DNA of 64,000 nucleotides. Origin: Candidatus Chloroploca sp. Khr17. Lineage in GTDB: Bacteria; Chloroflexota; Chloroflexia; Chloroflexales; Chloroflexaceae. Location: assembly GCF_004138165.1 (NCBI RefSeq), contig NZ_RYFF01000010.1, forward strand, positions 1-64,000. Direction: 5' to 3'. A program made the translations under genes and the position numbers. Shown here in pieces: positions 1 through 9,278 of this stretch (positions are counted from its first letter, which is position 1; each line of letters opens with the position of its first letter). The notes under the pieces are model-generated. The model saw only the letters and a program-made list of their open reading frames with translations. It did no database searches and was not told where the DNA came from.

Positions 1-1
1 G

Positions 2-49
2 CGCACCTTCGATCGTCCGCTGCCGGTATTCTGGTTTGTGTACGTTTGA
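2..49 (+). CDS. C-terminal end of an upstream gene (partial)
   Basis: Frame 2 is open from the window edge to TGA at 47-49 and reads RTFDRPLPVFWFVYV, which looks like a natural protein C-terminus. Too little is present to name a family. It is followed by a short GC hairpin (76-80 with 84-88), which could end this transcript but lacks a clear T-run. An alternative frame 1 reading ends at 55-57 and looks less protein-like. Confidence 0.35.
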   Translation, partial: RTFDRPLPVFWFVYV

Positions 50-96
50 CACCATAAAAAAGTGACACCTGGTGAGGGGCGCAGCCCCCAGGAGTA

Positions 97-105
97 TGCT
101 ATAAT
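97..105 (+). promoter_or_regulatory. Extended -10 promoter (TGCTATAAT)
   Basis: TGC directly precedes a perfect TATAAT at 100-105, about 55 bases before the next gene. No convincing -35 hexamer lies 17 bases upstream, so it would be an extended -10 promoter. The surrounding AGTATGCTATAAT recurs at 34654-34666. Confidence 0.6.
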
Positions 106-160
106 CCCATCGACATGTGCCAACAGCGACGTTGGTGCAGCGCAACAAAGGAGTTAGCGC

Positions 161-550
161 ATGATTACCAAGCGACCGGGTCGTCATGGAGGTGTGCTGG
201 TTACGTTTGTGGTGCCTGCCTCGATTTGGGCTGATACAATCTATGTCGTTGGTGACTTCAACCGTTGGGATGAGCAGGCAACGCCGCTTCGCTTGACCGA
301 AAATGGCTGGATAGCGACGCTTGAGCTTGAAGCAGGTCGTTCGTATCAGTATCGCTACCTCGTCAATCGGGTTGAGTGGCATAACGACTGGAACGCTGAT
401 GCGTATGTGCCGAATCGTTTTGGTGGCGATAATTCTGTGGTGATTACGCCGGATTTTCTAACTCCGCAGCCTGAGGGCAAAAAGGCTTCTTCCAATGACG
501 TTGTGCTCACCTTTGTGCGTCCGCAGTTGCGCTTGATTTCATCTGGTTAA
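161..550 (+). CDS. CBM48/AMPK-beta-like glycogen-binding domain protein
   Basis: A 129-residue stand-alone carbohydrate-binding module of the CBM48/isoamylase N-terminal type. The hallmark is [15 protein letters not shown] around residues 29-43, followed by the aromatic and basic strand pattern [19 protein letters not shown] and then W-N-D-W. Such modules bind alpha-glucans. Alone, without a catalytic domain, it could tether a partner to glycogen or simply bind it. The start is well supported: AAAGGAG at 148-154 lies six bases before the ATG. It is a single-gene unit between an extended -10 promoter and an intrinsic terminator. A function beyond glucan binding is not visible. Confidence 0.85.
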   Translation: MITKRPGRHGGVLVTFVVPASIWADTIYVVGDFNRWDEQATPLRLTENGWIATLELEAGRSYQYRYLVNRVEWHNDWNADAYVPNRFGGDNSVVITPDFLTPQPEGKKASSNDVVLTFVRPQLRLISSG

Positions 551-576
551 GGCCCCCTCTGGGGCCTTTGCCTCTT
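549..576 (+). terminator. Intrinsic terminator
   Basis: AAGGCCCC (549-556), loop CTCT, GGGGCCTT (561-568), then a pyrimidine/T-rich stretch. It overlaps the stop codon of the CBM48 gene and lies 20 bases before guaA, so guaA should be transcribed separately or by read-through. Confidence 0.8.
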
Positions 577-587
577 TTCTCAAAACC

Positions 588-2132
588 ATGTCAAATCAGA
601 GTGTCCCTGTCCTCGATTTTGGTTCGCAGACAGCCCAGTTGATTGTGCGACGCCTCCGCGAATTGGGCGTCTACAGCGAGTTGTTGCCCCACGATGCGTC
701 CGAAACACAGGTGCGTGCCCTCAATCCTATCGGGGTGGTGCTCTCTGGTGGCCCCGCTAGTGTCTATGCGCCTGATGCGCCGTCGCTGCCCGCCTGGTTG
801 CCTGCCTCGGGCTTGCCTGCCCTTGGGGTCTGTTATGGCATGCAGTTGATGAGTTATACCCTCGGTGGCATAGTCCAACGCCCCGATGCACGTGAGTATG
901 GCCCCGCGATGATTACCCGCAACGAGGAGCATCCTCTGTTTGCTGGCCTCCCCGCTGAACAGCCGGTCTGGATGAGTCACGGGGATAGAATCGAGGCCCT
1001 GCCCCCCGGGTTTCGTGCGCTCGCTGCGAATCCTGCGACGCCTTTTGCGGCAATGGGTGATGATGCCCGTCGTTGGTATGGGGTTCAGTTCCATCCCGAG
1101 GTTGTCCATACGACCCACGGTCAGGCGTTGCTCGGTAATTTCCTCTTTCATATCTGTGGTGCCGAAGCCTCGTGGCGCCCCACCGCGTTTGTCGCCGAGG
1201 CGGTTGAACGGGTACGTCAGCAGGTTGGCCCCGCTGAACGTGTGATCTGTGCCCTCTCGGGTGGGGTTGACTCGGCTGTCGCTGCGTTGCTTATCCATCG
1301 TGCCATCGGTGAACGCTTGACCTGTATCTTTGTTGATAATGGCCTCTTGCGCCTGGGTGAGGCTGAACAGGTTATTGCAACGTTCCGTGAGCATGTGCAG
1401 GTGCCCCTTATCGCTGTGGATGCCCGTGAGGAGTTTCTCGCTGCCCTCGAGGGCGCCGCCGATCCTGAACGCAAACGCAAAATTATTGGCGAGAAGTTTA
1501 TTCGTATCTTTGAACGCGAGGCTCGTAGCCTCGGTGAAGTACGGTTTCTTGCCCAGGGAACGCTCTATCCCGATGTGATCGAGTCGCGTGCCCCCGATCG
1601 TATCAAGGGCGTGACGATCAAGACGCACCATAATGTCGGTGGTTTGCCCGCTGATATGAAGATGAAATTGGTCGAGCCTCTGCGCTATCTCTTTAAGGAT
1701 GAGGTGCGTGCGGCTGGCCTCGAACTCGGTTTGCCTGAAGATTGGGTCTGGCGCCATCCGTTCCCCGGGCCTGGTCTTGCGGTGCGGGTCATCGGGCCGG
1801 TCTCTTTTGCCCGCCTCGAGACGCTGCGCCAGGCCGATGCGATCTTTCTGGCCGAGTTGCGCGCCGCTGGTCTCTATCGGGCGACCCAGCAGGCGTTTGC
1901 GGTGCTTTTGCCTGTCCAGAGTGTCGGGGTGATGGGTGATGAACGTACCTACGCCGATACGATTGCCCTGCGTGCGATTACGACCGAAGATTATATGACC
2001 GCCGATTGGGCCCGTTTGCCGCACGAATTGCTCGCGACGATCAGTAGCCGTATTGTCAATGAGGTTCCTGGAGTCAATCGGGTTGTCTATGATCTCTCGT
2101 CAAAACCGCCTGCTACGATTGAATGGGAATGA
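588..2132 (+). CDS. guaA: GMP synthase (glutamine-hydrolysing)
   Basis: Makes GMP from XMP, glutamine and ATP in the cytoplasm (de novo purine synthesis). The 514-residue length is normal. The N-terminal class I amidotransferase has the nucleophile in GVCYGMQLM and the His/Glu pair in QFHPEV. The ATP-pyrophosphatase half has the PP-loop SGGVDSAV, and the C-terminal dimerisation domain ends in the family's typical TIEWE. The ATG has no visible Shine-Dalgarno sequence and lies just after a terminator, so a leaderless or very short-leader mRNA is possible. The TGA overlaps the next ATG (ATGA), coupling guaA to mevalonate kinase. Confidence 0.97.
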   Translation: MSNQSVPVLDFGSQTAQLIVRRLRELGVYSELLPHDASETQVRALNPIGVVLSGGPASVYAPDAPSLPAWLPASGLPALGVCYGMQLMSYTLGGIVQRPDAREYGPAMITRNEEHPLFAGLPAEQPVWMSHGDRIEALPPGFRALAANPATPFAAMGDDARRWYGVQFHPEVVHTTHGQALLGNFLFHICGAEASWRPTAFVAEAVERVRQQVGPAERVICALSGGVDSAVAALLIHRAIGERLTCIFVDNGLLRLGEAEQVIATFREHVQVPLIAVDAREEFLAALEGAADPERKRKIIGEKFIRIFEREARSLGEVRFLAQGTLYPDVIESRAPDRIKGVTIKTHHNVGGLPADMKMKLVEPLRYLFKDEVRAAGLELGLPEDWVWRHPFPGPGLAVRVIGPVSFARLETLRQADAIFLAELRAAGLYRATQQAFAVLLPVQSVGVMGDERTYADTIALRAITTEDYMTADWARLPHELLATISSRIVNEVPGVNRVVYDLSSKPPATIEWE

Positions 2133-3091
2133 GTGCGCTGATCCAGTCTGCTCCATCCAAGCTGATTCTCTGCGGTGAGCACGCGGTTGTCTATGGTCAA
2201 CCCGCGCTGGCTGTACCCCTTGGCGATCTGCGTGCCTATGCCGAGGTCTCTGCTGGTACCCCCGGTTCTGGGCTCTCTTTTGTGGCACCTGATCTTGGCG
2301 AGGCCTGGTATGCTCACGTCAAGCCTGAGCATCCGCTTAGCGAGTTGGCTTTGGCTGTCCTCGCTTTCTTCGGTGTTACGCAGGCTGATCTGGTGCTGAG
2401 GCTGCATGCCGAGATTCCGCTCGCCAGCGGTATGGGCAGTGGTGCTGCGATTGGTACGGCGCTCGTCCGTGCCCTGGCCGCATGGTTTGACCAGGAACTC
2501 CCCCCGACCCAGATCGCCGAGCTTGTCTATGCCAGTGAGCGTCGGTTCCACGGTACGCCCAGTGGTATTGATAATACGGTGGTTGCGCACGAGCAGGCTA
2601 TCTGGTATGTGCGCCACGTTATCCCCGGTGCGCAGACCTTCACGGCGACGATTGAGCCGGTGGTGATCAAAGCCCCGCTCCACCTTGTGATCGGTGATAC
2701 GGGTGTGCGGAGCATGACCCGCTTGCCTGTCGGTGCAGTGCGCGAAGCTTGGCAGGCTGATCCCCCACGCTATGAGGCTCTCTTTGCCGCCATTGGCCAG
2801 GTTGTCCATCGGGTGCGCACGGCCCTCGCCGATGGTAACCAGCAGTTTCTTGGTGCGCTGTTCAACGAAAATCAGGCGCTTCTCGAAGAAATCGGCGTCT
2901 CTTCACCCGAGCTGCACCATCTTGTTGCCGCTGCACGCCAGGCCGGTGCCCTCGGGGCCAAACTCTCAGGTGCAGGTTGGGGTGGGGTTATGTTCGCCCT
3001 CGTTACGCCTGACCAGCGTTCAACGGTTGCCCAGGCCCTCCACCAGGCCGGTGCGGCCAGGGTTATCGCAACCACCGTGGCCTCAACCTAA
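2129..3091 (+). CDS. mvk: Mevalonate kinase (GHMP kinase family)
   Basis: Phosphorylates mevalonate in the mevalonate route to isopentenyl diphosphate. This fits Chloroflexus-type phototrophs, which use that route for carotenoids and pigment tails. The 320-residue protein opens with [21 protein letters not shown], the mevalonate kinase N-terminus. It has the GHMP phosphate loop [13 protein letters not shown], the SGIDNTVV substrate motif and the C-terminal [12 protein letters not shown] motif. The start at 2129 forms an ATGA overlap with guaA; an in-frame ATG at 2123 would add two residues. The pairing with guaA has no obvious metabolic logic beyond co-expression. Confidence 0.93.
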   Translation: MSALIQSAPSKLILCGEHAVVYGQPALAVPLGDLRAYAEVSAGTPGSGLSFVAPDLGEAWYAHVKPEHPLSELALAVLAFFGVTQADLVLRLHAEIPLASGMGSGAAIGTALVRALAAWFDQELPPTQIAELVYASERRFHGTPSGIDNTVVAHEQAIWYVRHVIPGAQTFTATIEPVVIKAPLHLVIGDTGVRSMTRLPVGAVREAWQADPPRYEALFAAIGQVVHRVRTALADGNQQFLGALFNENQALLEEIGVSSPELHHLVAAARQAGALGAKLSGAGWGGVMFALVTPDQRSTVAQALHQAGAARVIATTVAST

Positions 3092-3109
3092 AGCCCCACA
3101 TCTTCGCGT

Positions 3110-3130
3110 CTCTGCGTCTCTGCGTTAAAA
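3110..3130 (+). repeat. Intergenic repeat copy 1
   Basis: Contains TCTGCGTCTCTGCGTTAAAA. The same 21 bases recur at 29602-29622. Both copies lie just after the stop codon of a plus-strand gene. Function unknown; probably one copy of a dispersed genomic repeat. Confidence 0.75.
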
Positions 3131-3169
3131 CCTAAGCACAGCTTCTGCCAACCTTTTTGCAACGTGTGG

Positions 3170-3175
3170 TATAAT
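3170..3175 (+). promoter_or_regulatory. Probable -10 box
   Basis: TATAAT at 3170-3175, 57 bases upstream of the TTG-initiated secreted protein. There is no good -35 at the expected distance, and the base context GTGG before it gives only a weak extended -10. Confidence 0.45.
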
Positions 3176-3231
3176 TGAACGTTGTCACCTTGTTCGTGAC
3201 TTCTACCATGAACGTAGAACAGGAGGTCTTA

Positions 3232-4683
3232 TTGCGATCAACACGAACCCCCACGCTGTGGTTACGCTTTGCCTGGGCTCTCTTGATCATGGTCTTCTTT
3301 GGTTCCGCAACCCTCACCCAGGCCCAAGGATCGACGGGTGCCAGACCGCACCAGACCGCCGTCGGCCTTGCTCAGTTCGATGGAGTGCTGAGCCAGGGAG
3401 ACGGTTCAGTCACCCTTGTTGACATGGCGCTCCCTTCACCTGCCGTTTTGTCCGACGTTGACCGGTACGGTACCCTCACATCTGAACAACTCTTCTTTGC
3501 CCAACCTGTGACCCGTCTGCAACTCACCTATGCGGCTCAGAGTCCGTCTGGATCTGCCGTTCGTGTTGATGTGCGCGGCAGTCTCGATGGGCAGCGCTGG
3601 CAGCCCTGGGTGGTGGATCTTTCCTCTGGTGACGTCATTGATTTTCGCCAGCCGATCAAATATGCACAGTATCGCCTGACTCTCACCGGCAACCAGTTCA
3701 GTGCGCCTGTGGTGCGCGAGGTGCGGCTTGAGCTAACGAGTAGCGCGGCGTCAGTGGAGGCGACTCCGGCTGACCCCTATGCGGTTGCCCCGACTTTTCG
3801 TGTCCGGGCTACGCGCCAGGGCATGGTTGGTGGCCGCACCGCCAATGGCTATATCATTCCACCCAATGCCCGCTTTGTCTCGCTTCCTTCGTGGAGTGCG
3901 CTCTCGAGTCGGGGTGGCAATGAGTATCAGGTACGCCTGACTTACCGTGGTCGCAGCACCGTCGTGCCGGTCTACGATGTTGGTCCGTACAATACTCGTG
4001 ATGACTACTGGGCGACTCAGCGTACCGGCTTTCCCGATCTCCAGTGGGGTTGGTCAATGGATCATGCCGCCTACTATGATGGCTACAACAACGGGCGTGC
4101 CGAAAAGGGTTATGTGCGGTTCCCCACCGCCGTTGATGTCGGCGATGGTGCATGGATCCAGGATCTCGGCATTGTTGGCGACCAGGCCGAAGTGGAAGTC
4201 ACCTTCCTCTGGATGGGGCAGGATCCAGCCAATGGCCGCCCCCTCCGCAATCCCGAGGCAAGTGAGCATCTTGTTGATGAACTTGATGGCGATTTCTGGA
4301 GCAATACGCCGCTCTTGAGTGCGAGTGCGATGCGCTGCGGGGCCAATCTGCACGCGTACTGGTCACGCACCACGGCGAACCCCGAGAACGCAACGGTCGT
4401 GCGATGGCAACCCAATGTGCCCATCGAGGCCGCCTACGACCTCTTTGTGCATGTCCCGGTTTGCCCGCAACGCTTGCCCGCAACGACAACGGCAGCGTAT
4501 ATTGTCGGGCACCGCGATGGTGTCACCGAAATTGTTGTCAACCAGCGTTCGCAGACTGGCTGGGTTCACCTGGGCCAATTCCCCTTTGCCGCTGGTGATC
4601 AGGGCTATGTCCAGCTTGGGGCCGTCGCCAGCGATGGAGGCATCACCTGGTTTGATCAGGTGCGCTGGGTTCCTGTGCGGTAA
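3232..4683 (+). CDS. Secreted protein with golvesin-like C-terminal region
   Basis: A 483-residue exported protein of unknown function. The start is TTG at 3232: AGGAGGT (3221-3227) is ideally spaced, and from there the protein opens directly with a signal peptide (basic RSTRTP, hydrophobic LWLRFAWALLIMVFFGSA, then TQAQG). The first ~160 mature residues look like a discoidin/F5-8 type beta-sandwich (SPSGSAVRVDVRGSLDGQRW). The later part, with YNNGRAEKGYVRFPTAVDVGDGAW and a C-terminal ITWFDQVRWVPVR, resembles golvesin/xanthan-lyase-associated binding domains. I see no catalytic motif. It is probably an extracellular or cell-surface carbohydrate-binding or adhesive protein. An ATG at 3175 would place the signal peptide too far inside. 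Confidence 0.75.
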   Translation: MRSTRTPTLWLRFAWALLIMVFFGSATLTQAQGSTGARPHQTAVGLAQFDGVLSQGDGSVTLVDMALPSPAVLSDVDRYGTLTSEQLFFAQPVTRLQLTYAAQSPSGSAVRVDVRGSLDGQRWQPWVVDLSSGDVIDFRQPIKYAQYRLTLTGNQFSAPVVREVRLELTSSAASVEATPADPYAVAPTFRVRATRQGMVGGRTANGYIIPPNARFVSLPSWSALSSRGGNEYQVRLTYRGRSTVVPVYDVGPYNTRDDYWATQRTGFPDLQWGWSMDHAAYYDGYNNGRAEKGYVRFPTAVDVGDGAWIQDLGIVGDQAEVEVTFLWMGQDPANGRPLRNPEASEHLVDELDGDFWSNTPLLSASAMRCGANLHAYWSRTTANPENATVVRWQPNVPIEAAYDLFVHVPVCPQRLPATTTAAYIVGHRDGVTEIVVNQRSQTGWVHLGQFPFAAGDQGYVQLGAVASDGGITWFDQVRWVPVR

Positions 4684-4703
4684 CGGTAACGCTCGCCGCC
4701 ATC

Positions 4704-4762
4704 AAGCATAGTCCCTCGGCGTGACCAGAGTCAAACTCTGGTCACGCCGAGGGACTTATGCT
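4704..4762. terminator. Long bidirectional terminator hairpin
   Basis: The left arm (4704-4730) pairs with the right arm (4736-4762) around a 5-base loop. The stem is about 27 bp with a single one-base bulge. It separates the convergent secreted-protein and GTPase genes, and its right arm contains the GTPase stop codon. Confidence 0.8.
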
Positions 4763-5289
4763 TCCTCACTATTTTCTTGAATAACATAGAGCAACTCAAG
4801 CAAAATATTTTTGACACTTGCACGATCCGAGGCCACGCACGGCAAAATTTTGACATGGGCTGGCTGCCGTAGGGCAAGGCGGAGTTCATCGGGTGCCCAG
4901 GCATTGGGCCGATCTTGTTTGTTGGCCGCGATCACAAACGGTGTCTCACGAAAGGAAACAAAAAAATCAATAATGCGATTCGTCTCACGAAAGGTCTCGG
5001 GCCGGGTACTATCCACCAGGATCACAAGGCCCAGCATCCCCTCCGACAGAATCTCCCACATAAAATCAAACCGCTTCTGCCCTGGTGTCCCAAACAGGTG
5101 CAACACCAAATCATCAGCAATCGCAATGCGCCCGAAATCCATCGCGACCGTGGTCTCGTGTTTGATCATCTTGGTATCATCAGTCGCCCGGCGTTCGGTC
5201 GAGACTACTTCGATGTCGCTGATTGACCTGATGAACTCAGTTTTGCCTGCGTTCACGGCCCCGGTAATAACCATTTTTACAGTCTGCAC
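4756..5289 (-). CDS. MglA/Rab-like small GTPase
   Basis: A 177-residue Ras-superfamily GTPase of the bacterial MglA-like type. The P-loop is GAVNAGKTEF (about residues 10-19), the G3 motif is GTPGQKRFD and the G4 motif is AANKQD. The family switches between GTP and GDP and usually works with Roadblock/LC7 proteins in polarity or signalling. The upstream gene encodes a DUF4388 protein, a common partner in multi-gene GTPase modules. A receiver-like/Roadblock protein lies at 35.9-37.1 kb. It is the last gene of the 23 kb minus-strand run. Whether it acts in gliding polarity is a guess from family knowledge. Confidence 0.88.
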   Translation of the reverse strand: MQTVKMVITGAVNAGKTEFIRSISDIEVVSTERRATDDTKMIKHETTVAMDFGRIAIADDLVLHLFGTPGQKRFDFMWEILSEGMLGLVILVDSTRPETFRETNRIIDFFVSFRETPFVIAANKQDRPNAWAPDELRLALRQPAHVKILPCVASDRASVKNILLELLYVIQENSEEA

Positions 5290-5337
5290 GCCAGCCCTCC
5301 GCTATGGTGCTGTGCCCTGGCTGAAGCACATCGGGTT

Positions 5338-6150
5338 TTACATATCTTTAATGCGATGAATAATGCGGTTGACCAGACTTTTTTTGACTTTGGGTGGTTC
5401 TGCGGGTTGAGGACTCCGGCTTGTGGGCCTGGGTTTGCGTTGCACCTCGACCAGACCGGTCGTCAAAAAACCGTAGACCATCCGGCACACTTCAAAGTCA
5501 CTCATGCCCGTCTTCTGCGCTAGTTCAGCGAGTGTCTCACGGCCATTGATCCGTGCAAAGAGCCGCCACTCGGTCGTTGAGAGCTTCACGCCTTTGAGGT
5601 GCTCACGTGGCTGTTCGAGGAAACGTGCCACCATATCGGTCGAAGGAATGCGGTCTTTAATGCGGCCCCATTCATCAATCCGCCGTACACCCTCCATAAT
5701 CAGGTGATCGACCGAGATAGGCATAGGAATGACGGGCGTATCGTGCGCTGGCCGCTGGTTTTGTTCAAAGCGAAACTCACCTTCAGGCCAGGCAAACAGC
5801 CCATAGACGGCCTCTTCCGTAAATGCCTGCAAAGCCCGTTGTAGGCGTTCACGGGGCACCAGTTGTTCTTCCACGATGACCTGGGTAAGCGTGGTTCCAT
5901 CGGCACTCATCGCAAGCCCTGAACGGGCGCGGTTTAACTCTTCTGCACTCAACACACCCAGGCGCACCAGCAAGGCCGCCTGGACATCCTCGGGCCGCCG
6001 CACGGCCAGCAGCAACTTGCCCTGTTCAAAAAAGAGCAAGGCCATCTCGTGCTGATAGGCAAGATGGAGCCCGCCCGTTTTATAGCCACGATCAACCAGA
6101 TAGAGAAAATCAGAGAGGCCAAAATCGCGAAGGTTGCCTACCAGTGCCAT
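5338..6150 (-). CDS. DUF4388 (PatA N-terminal-like) protein
   Basis: A 270-residue cytoplasmic protein. The first ~100 residues (GNLRDFGLSDFLYLVDRGYKTG ... MALLFFEQGKLLLA) match the DUF4388 pattern found fused or adjacent to response regulators and small GTPases. The middle is helical, and the C-terminal ~80 residues resemble a winged-helix (RINGRETLAELAQKTGMSDFEVCRMVYGF). The tail is Lys/Arg/Pro-rich. The start at 6150 is chosen because GGAGGG lies seven bases upstream; the ORF could extend to 6183. It is co-directional with the GTPase 48 bases downstream, suggesting a two-gene signalling module. Confidence 0.8.
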   Translation of the reverse strand: MALVGNLRDFGLSDFLYLVDRGYKTGGLHLAYQHEMALLFFEQGKLLLAVRRPEDVQAALLVRLGVLSAEELNRARSGLAMSADGTTLTQVIVEEQLVPRERLQRALQAFTEEAVYGLFAWPEGEFRFEQNQRPAHDTPVIPMPISVDHLIMEGVRRIDEWGRIKDRIPSTDMVARFLEQPREHLKGVKLSTTEWRLFARINGRETLAELAQKTGMSDFEVCRMVYGFLTTGLVEVQRKPRPTSRSPQPAEPPKVKKSLVNRIIHRIKDM

Positions 6151-6236
6151 ACTACTACCCTCCGGAGCCGCTACGTGATGCAAACGAGGTCTGGTTCCAG
6201 GCGACCGAGGTGAGCCAGAAGGGGCCTATCATGGGT

Positions 6237-7160
6237 TCAATATACCACCTGGGCCAGTGGTTGTTCGGCTTCAAGCGTCTCATTGACGGTTACCCCATCG
6301 GCAGCCAGAACTGGCAAAAGGGCTGCAATCGCGGTGGCAACCATCGCATCATCAGGTTCGCGTGTGGTCAGATATTGTGTTGAGAGGGCTGGCATAAGCA
6401 GGCGACTTACCCAGGGCCGATGGTAGTGTGCAGCCGCAAAACGCATCACTTCGAACGCGACTGCCGCAACCAGGGGAATGAGCACAATCCGTGCCCCGAT
6501 GCGTGCCAACAGCGGTAACCCACTGACGGCAAGAAAGATCACAAACCCGATGATGGCGGCAATTACGAGGAAACTTGTCCCACAGCGAGGATGAATCCGA
6601 CTGAACGGGCGCACTGCCTCTACCGTGAGTGGCACACCGGCTTCGTACGCATTGATTACTTTATGTTCGGCCCCATGATAGCCAAACACGCGTTGAATAT
6701 CAGAGAGCCGACTGATGGCATAAATGTACAAAATGACGAGCGTCAGATTGATCAGCCCTTCAATGATCTCACGTACCAGAACTGATGCACCACGTTGGGC
6801 GAAGTAATTTGCAATAAGCGATGGCCCGACAACAAACAGCCCGATACCCACCGTGAGCGCCACCAGCAAGATGATCCATTGCACCACCGGCGACAGATCG
6901 TCTTCGTGCTCTTCGCTCGTCACGGCTGCCGAGAAATCGAGCGCCTCTTTCCCAACGAGAAAGGCACTCCGCAGCCCCACCAACCCACGGATAATCGGCC
7001 ACCGCATCCAGGCTGCGCTAGCAGACGGGGGCAAGGGGATATGCTTCAGCGCCAGACTGCCATCGGGACGTCGCACGGCCACACTGGCGAGATGCCGTCC
7101 GCGCATCATGACCCCTTCGAGCACTGCCTGACCGCCATATGAAAATGTCTTATCGCTCAT
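6237..7160 (-). CDS. DUF1385 (YqhQ-like) membrane protein
   Basis: A 307-residue member of the DUF1385 family. The N-terminal signature GGQAVLEGVMMRGRH is followed by hydrophobic segments (about residues 90-110 and 130-150). Next come the conserved FGYHGAEHKVINAYE and IHPRCGTSFL motifs with their His, Glu and Cys residues, and two further membrane segments. The role is unknown, although the conserved polar motifs suggest a metal or cofactor site at the membrane. It belongs to the minus-strand run downstream of the dcw cluster. Confidence 0.88.
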   Translation of the reverse strand: MSDKTFSYGGQAVLEGVMMRGRHLASVAVRRPDGSLALKHIPLPPSASAAWMRWPIIRGLVGLRSAFLVGKEALDFSAAVTSEEHEDDLSPVVQWIILLVALTVGIGLFVVGPSLIANYFAQRGASVLVREIIEGLINLTLVILYIYAISRLSDIQRVFGYHGAEHKVINAYEAGVPLTVEAVRPFSRIHPRCGTSFLVIAAIIGFVIFLAVSGLPLLARIGARIVLIPLVAAVAFEVMRFAAAHYHRPWVSRLLMPALSTQYLTTREPDDAMVATAIAALLPVLAADGVTVNETLEAEQPLAQVVY

Positions 7161-7245
7161 GATCCACGTACCACAATCCTACCCTCACACGCGCTGCTGG
7201 GTATTCGCCGTGCTGCTTCATCGCCGCCATCTTCGTCATCCGGCT

Positions 7246-7746
7246 CTATCCGCCCTTTGTGCCATTGAGGTCACCATTTTGCTGAGACGCCATCTGTTCG
7301 GCGATGCTCTCAGGCGCACCACGTCGTGCCAGGGTGGTTGCCGCAGCACGGACACCCGTGGCAAGACTGGCAATGCGAATCACAGGTGAAACCACCCGTT
7401 CGGCCACGAAGGTTGTGGATCCCGTCACGGTTGCCGAAGAGTCGCGGACATTATTCGCCAGTGTGCGGGTACTATCAAGCACTTCATTCAGTTTGACGAT
7501 CGACTCATCAACCTTTGGCACGAGCGTACCACGGGCAAGGCGGTCGATCCGGTTGAGGATATAGAACAAACCGAGCAGCACTGCGATCATCAAAATCACC
7601 CCAACCAGGGTGAACAGGCCAAGCAACACAATGAAGATATCACGGAATGCTTGGCGAATCTCTACTGGGGCTAGGGCCAGACCAACAATCAGCGCGATCA
7701 ACGCCAGCAGGATTATTCCGAAGCCAATTCCTACCCACTTTAACAC
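7246..7746 (-). CDS. Small membrane protein with coiled C-terminus (DUF948-like)
   Basis: 166 residues: two hydrophobic helices (about 5-27 and 38-65), then an amphipathic stretch with VDESIVKLNEVLDSTRTLANNVRDSSATVTG, typical of DUF948-type proteins. It starts at GTG (7744-7746) with GGAGGA five bases upstream. Function unknown; it may be a membrane-anchored scaffold. Confidence 0.7.
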   Translation of the reverse strand: MLKWVGIGFGIILLALIALIVGLALAPVEIRQAFRDIFIVLLGLFTLVGVILMIAVLLGLFYILNRIDRLARGTLVPKVDESIVKLNEVLDSTRTLANNVRDSSATVTGSTTFVAERVVSPVIRIASLATGVRAAATTLARRGAPESIAEQMASQQNGDLNGTKGG

Positions 7747-7841
7747 AGCGCTCCTCCGCTATCAGCGACGTAACAGGACGCCTGGATCTTTATGGCGGCT
7801 TTCCAATGCGGTGTTCAGGGACGGCAATGCTGCGGATTATA

Positions 7842-8099
7842 TCACACCCTCAGACGTGAAACAACTATCAGCAAGATCCATGCCAGCAGCACTGCCTCAA
7901 GCACAGGTATACCTGCTGGAGTAGGCAGATCCAGAGGGAAGCGCCACCCGAGGCCATAAGCAAGCAGACATCCGACACAGGCGGTCAACCAGAAGACAGG
8001 CAACTGACGCCAGCGTTTCCCCAACAAAACATGCGCCAGACCTGCGCAGGCCGTGGCGAGCAACAGGATCAGCAAGGTGGCCGGTGCCCATCCGGTCAT
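7842..8099 (-). CDS. Small hypothetical membrane protein
   Basis: About 85 residues from ATG at 8099, which overlaps the mnmA stop as ATGA and so is translationally coupled. Three hydrophobic segments (APATLLILLLATACAGLAHVLL, LPVFWLTACVGCLLAYGLGW, LEAVLLAWILLIVVS) predict a three-helix membrane protein. No family recognised. Confidence 0.65.
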   Translation of the reverse strand: MTGWAPATLLILLLATACAGLAHVLLGKRWRQLPVFWLTACVGCLLAYGLGWRFPLDLPTPAGIPVLEAVLLAWILLIVVSRLRV

Positions 8100-9241
8100 G
8101 CCAGACTCACGGCCTGGTTGTCGTCGGGTTCTGCCTGACGTGCGGGGCAAGGCTCTTTCAGCGCACGTACAATGCGGCCCCCGCCAATGACCCGGTTGCC
8201 ATCATAACAGACGGCTGCCTGTCCAGGGGTGATTGCCTTCAAGGGTGCTTGCAAGTGTACCTCCATCCGTCCATCGTCAAGCAGTTCAACCTCAGCCGGG
8301 GCCGGGTCGGCGTGTGCCCGTACCTGCACCTGACAGGTAAACGGGGAGGTTGGGGGCACATCGGTGACAAAATTGAGCCGATCCACCAGAAACCGATCCC
8401 GCAGGATCGCTTCAGGTGGGCCTACGACCAGCGCATTACGGGCGACATCCAGTTCGACCACATAGAGCAACTGCCCGCCTCCCAGGCCCAGGCCGCGCCG
8501 TTGCCCAATTGTATAGAGGGGCAAACCCTGATGTTGCCCTATTTCCCGCCCCATCAGATCAACAATTGGCCCTGGGGTCAGTCGCTCGGGAACCTCGTCG
8601 CGCAACAAATTGCGATAATCCCCATTGGGGACAAAGCAGATATCCTGGCTCTCGGGGCGGTCGGCGCTCGCCAGGCCGCGTGCTGTCGCCATTGCACGAA
8701 CCTCGGTTTTGGTCAGTTCACCAAGCGGAAAGAAGAGGTGCGCCAGATCGCGCTGTCCAAGCATATAGACCATATACGACTGGTCTTTATCGCGATCAAC
8801 CGCTCGCGCAAGCGTATAGCGTAGCCTCCCATCGGGAAGCTGTTCCTCAACCCGCTGTGCATAGTGGCCTGTTGCCACATACGTAAAACCAAGGGTATGC
8901 GCACGGTCAAGTAGTGCTCGGAACTTGATCTCGCGGTTACACTCGAGACACGGGTTTGGTGTATAACCCTGAGTGTACGCTTGCACGAAATAATCAATCA
9001 CGTGACGTCGAAATTCACGCTGATAGTTAAAGACATAATAGGGCACACCAAGCTGAGCACAGACGCGCCGCGCACTCTCGGTCATCTCTTGGGAACAACA
9101 GAGACTCTCGGCCATGCGCTCATCGTCACCATCCCAGAGATGCATCGTCACCCCGACGATCTCGTGGCCCTGTTCGTGGAGCAACGCTGCCGTCAGCGAG
9201 CTATCAACGCCACCACTCATCGCAACCATAATCTTTGCCAT
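8096..9241 (-). CDS. mnmA: tRNA-specific 2-thiouridylase MnmA
   Basis: Thiolates U34 of Lys, Glu and Gln tRNAs. The 381-residue protein begins MAKIMVAMSGGVDSS with the PP-loop SGGVDSS. The first catalytic Cys is in TPNPCLECN and the second in SQDICFV; the family's GQRRGLG and ATGHYA motifs are also present. The start at 9241 is set by homology. An extended -10 (TGCTATAAT, 9256-9248) ends only seven bases upstream, so transcription would begin at or next to the A of the ATG, predicting a leaderless mRNA. It lies downstream of ftsZ but is separated from it by three hairpins. Confidence 0.96.
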   Translation of the reverse strand: MAKIMVAMSGGVDSSLTAALLHEQGHEIVGVTMHLWDGDDERMAESLCCSQEMTESARRVCAQLGVPYYVFNYQREFRRHVIDYFVQAYTQGYTPNPCLECNREIKFRALLDRAHTLGFTYVATGHYAQRVEEQLPDGRLRYTLARAVDRDKDQSYMVYMLGQRDLAHLFFPLGELTKTEVRAMATARGLASADRPESQDICFVPNGDYRNLLRDEVPERLTPGPIVDLMGREIGQHQGLPLYTIGQRRGLGLGGGQLLYVVELDVARNALVVGPPEAILRDRFLVDRLNFVTDVPPTSPFTCQVQVRAHADPAPAEVELLDDGRMEVHLQAPLKAITPGQAAVCYDGNRVIGGGRIVRALKEPCPARQAEPDDNQAVSLA

Positions 9242-9247
9242 ACGTAT

Positions 9248-9256
9248 ATTATAGCA
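9248..9256 (-). promoter_or_regulatory. Extended -10 promoter of mnmA
   Basis: On the minus strand TGC plus TATAAT reads 9256 to 9248. The expected start of transcription coincides with the mnmA start codon at 9241. Confidence 0.65.
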
Positions 9257-9278
9257 AATCTTGCCCGATGAGGAATGC

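Noticed and set aside
591-2024. A 477-codon open frame antisense to guaA
   Set aside because: It mirrors a clear guaA and has no family-like motifs. Long antisense frames arise here from the GC-biased third codon positions.
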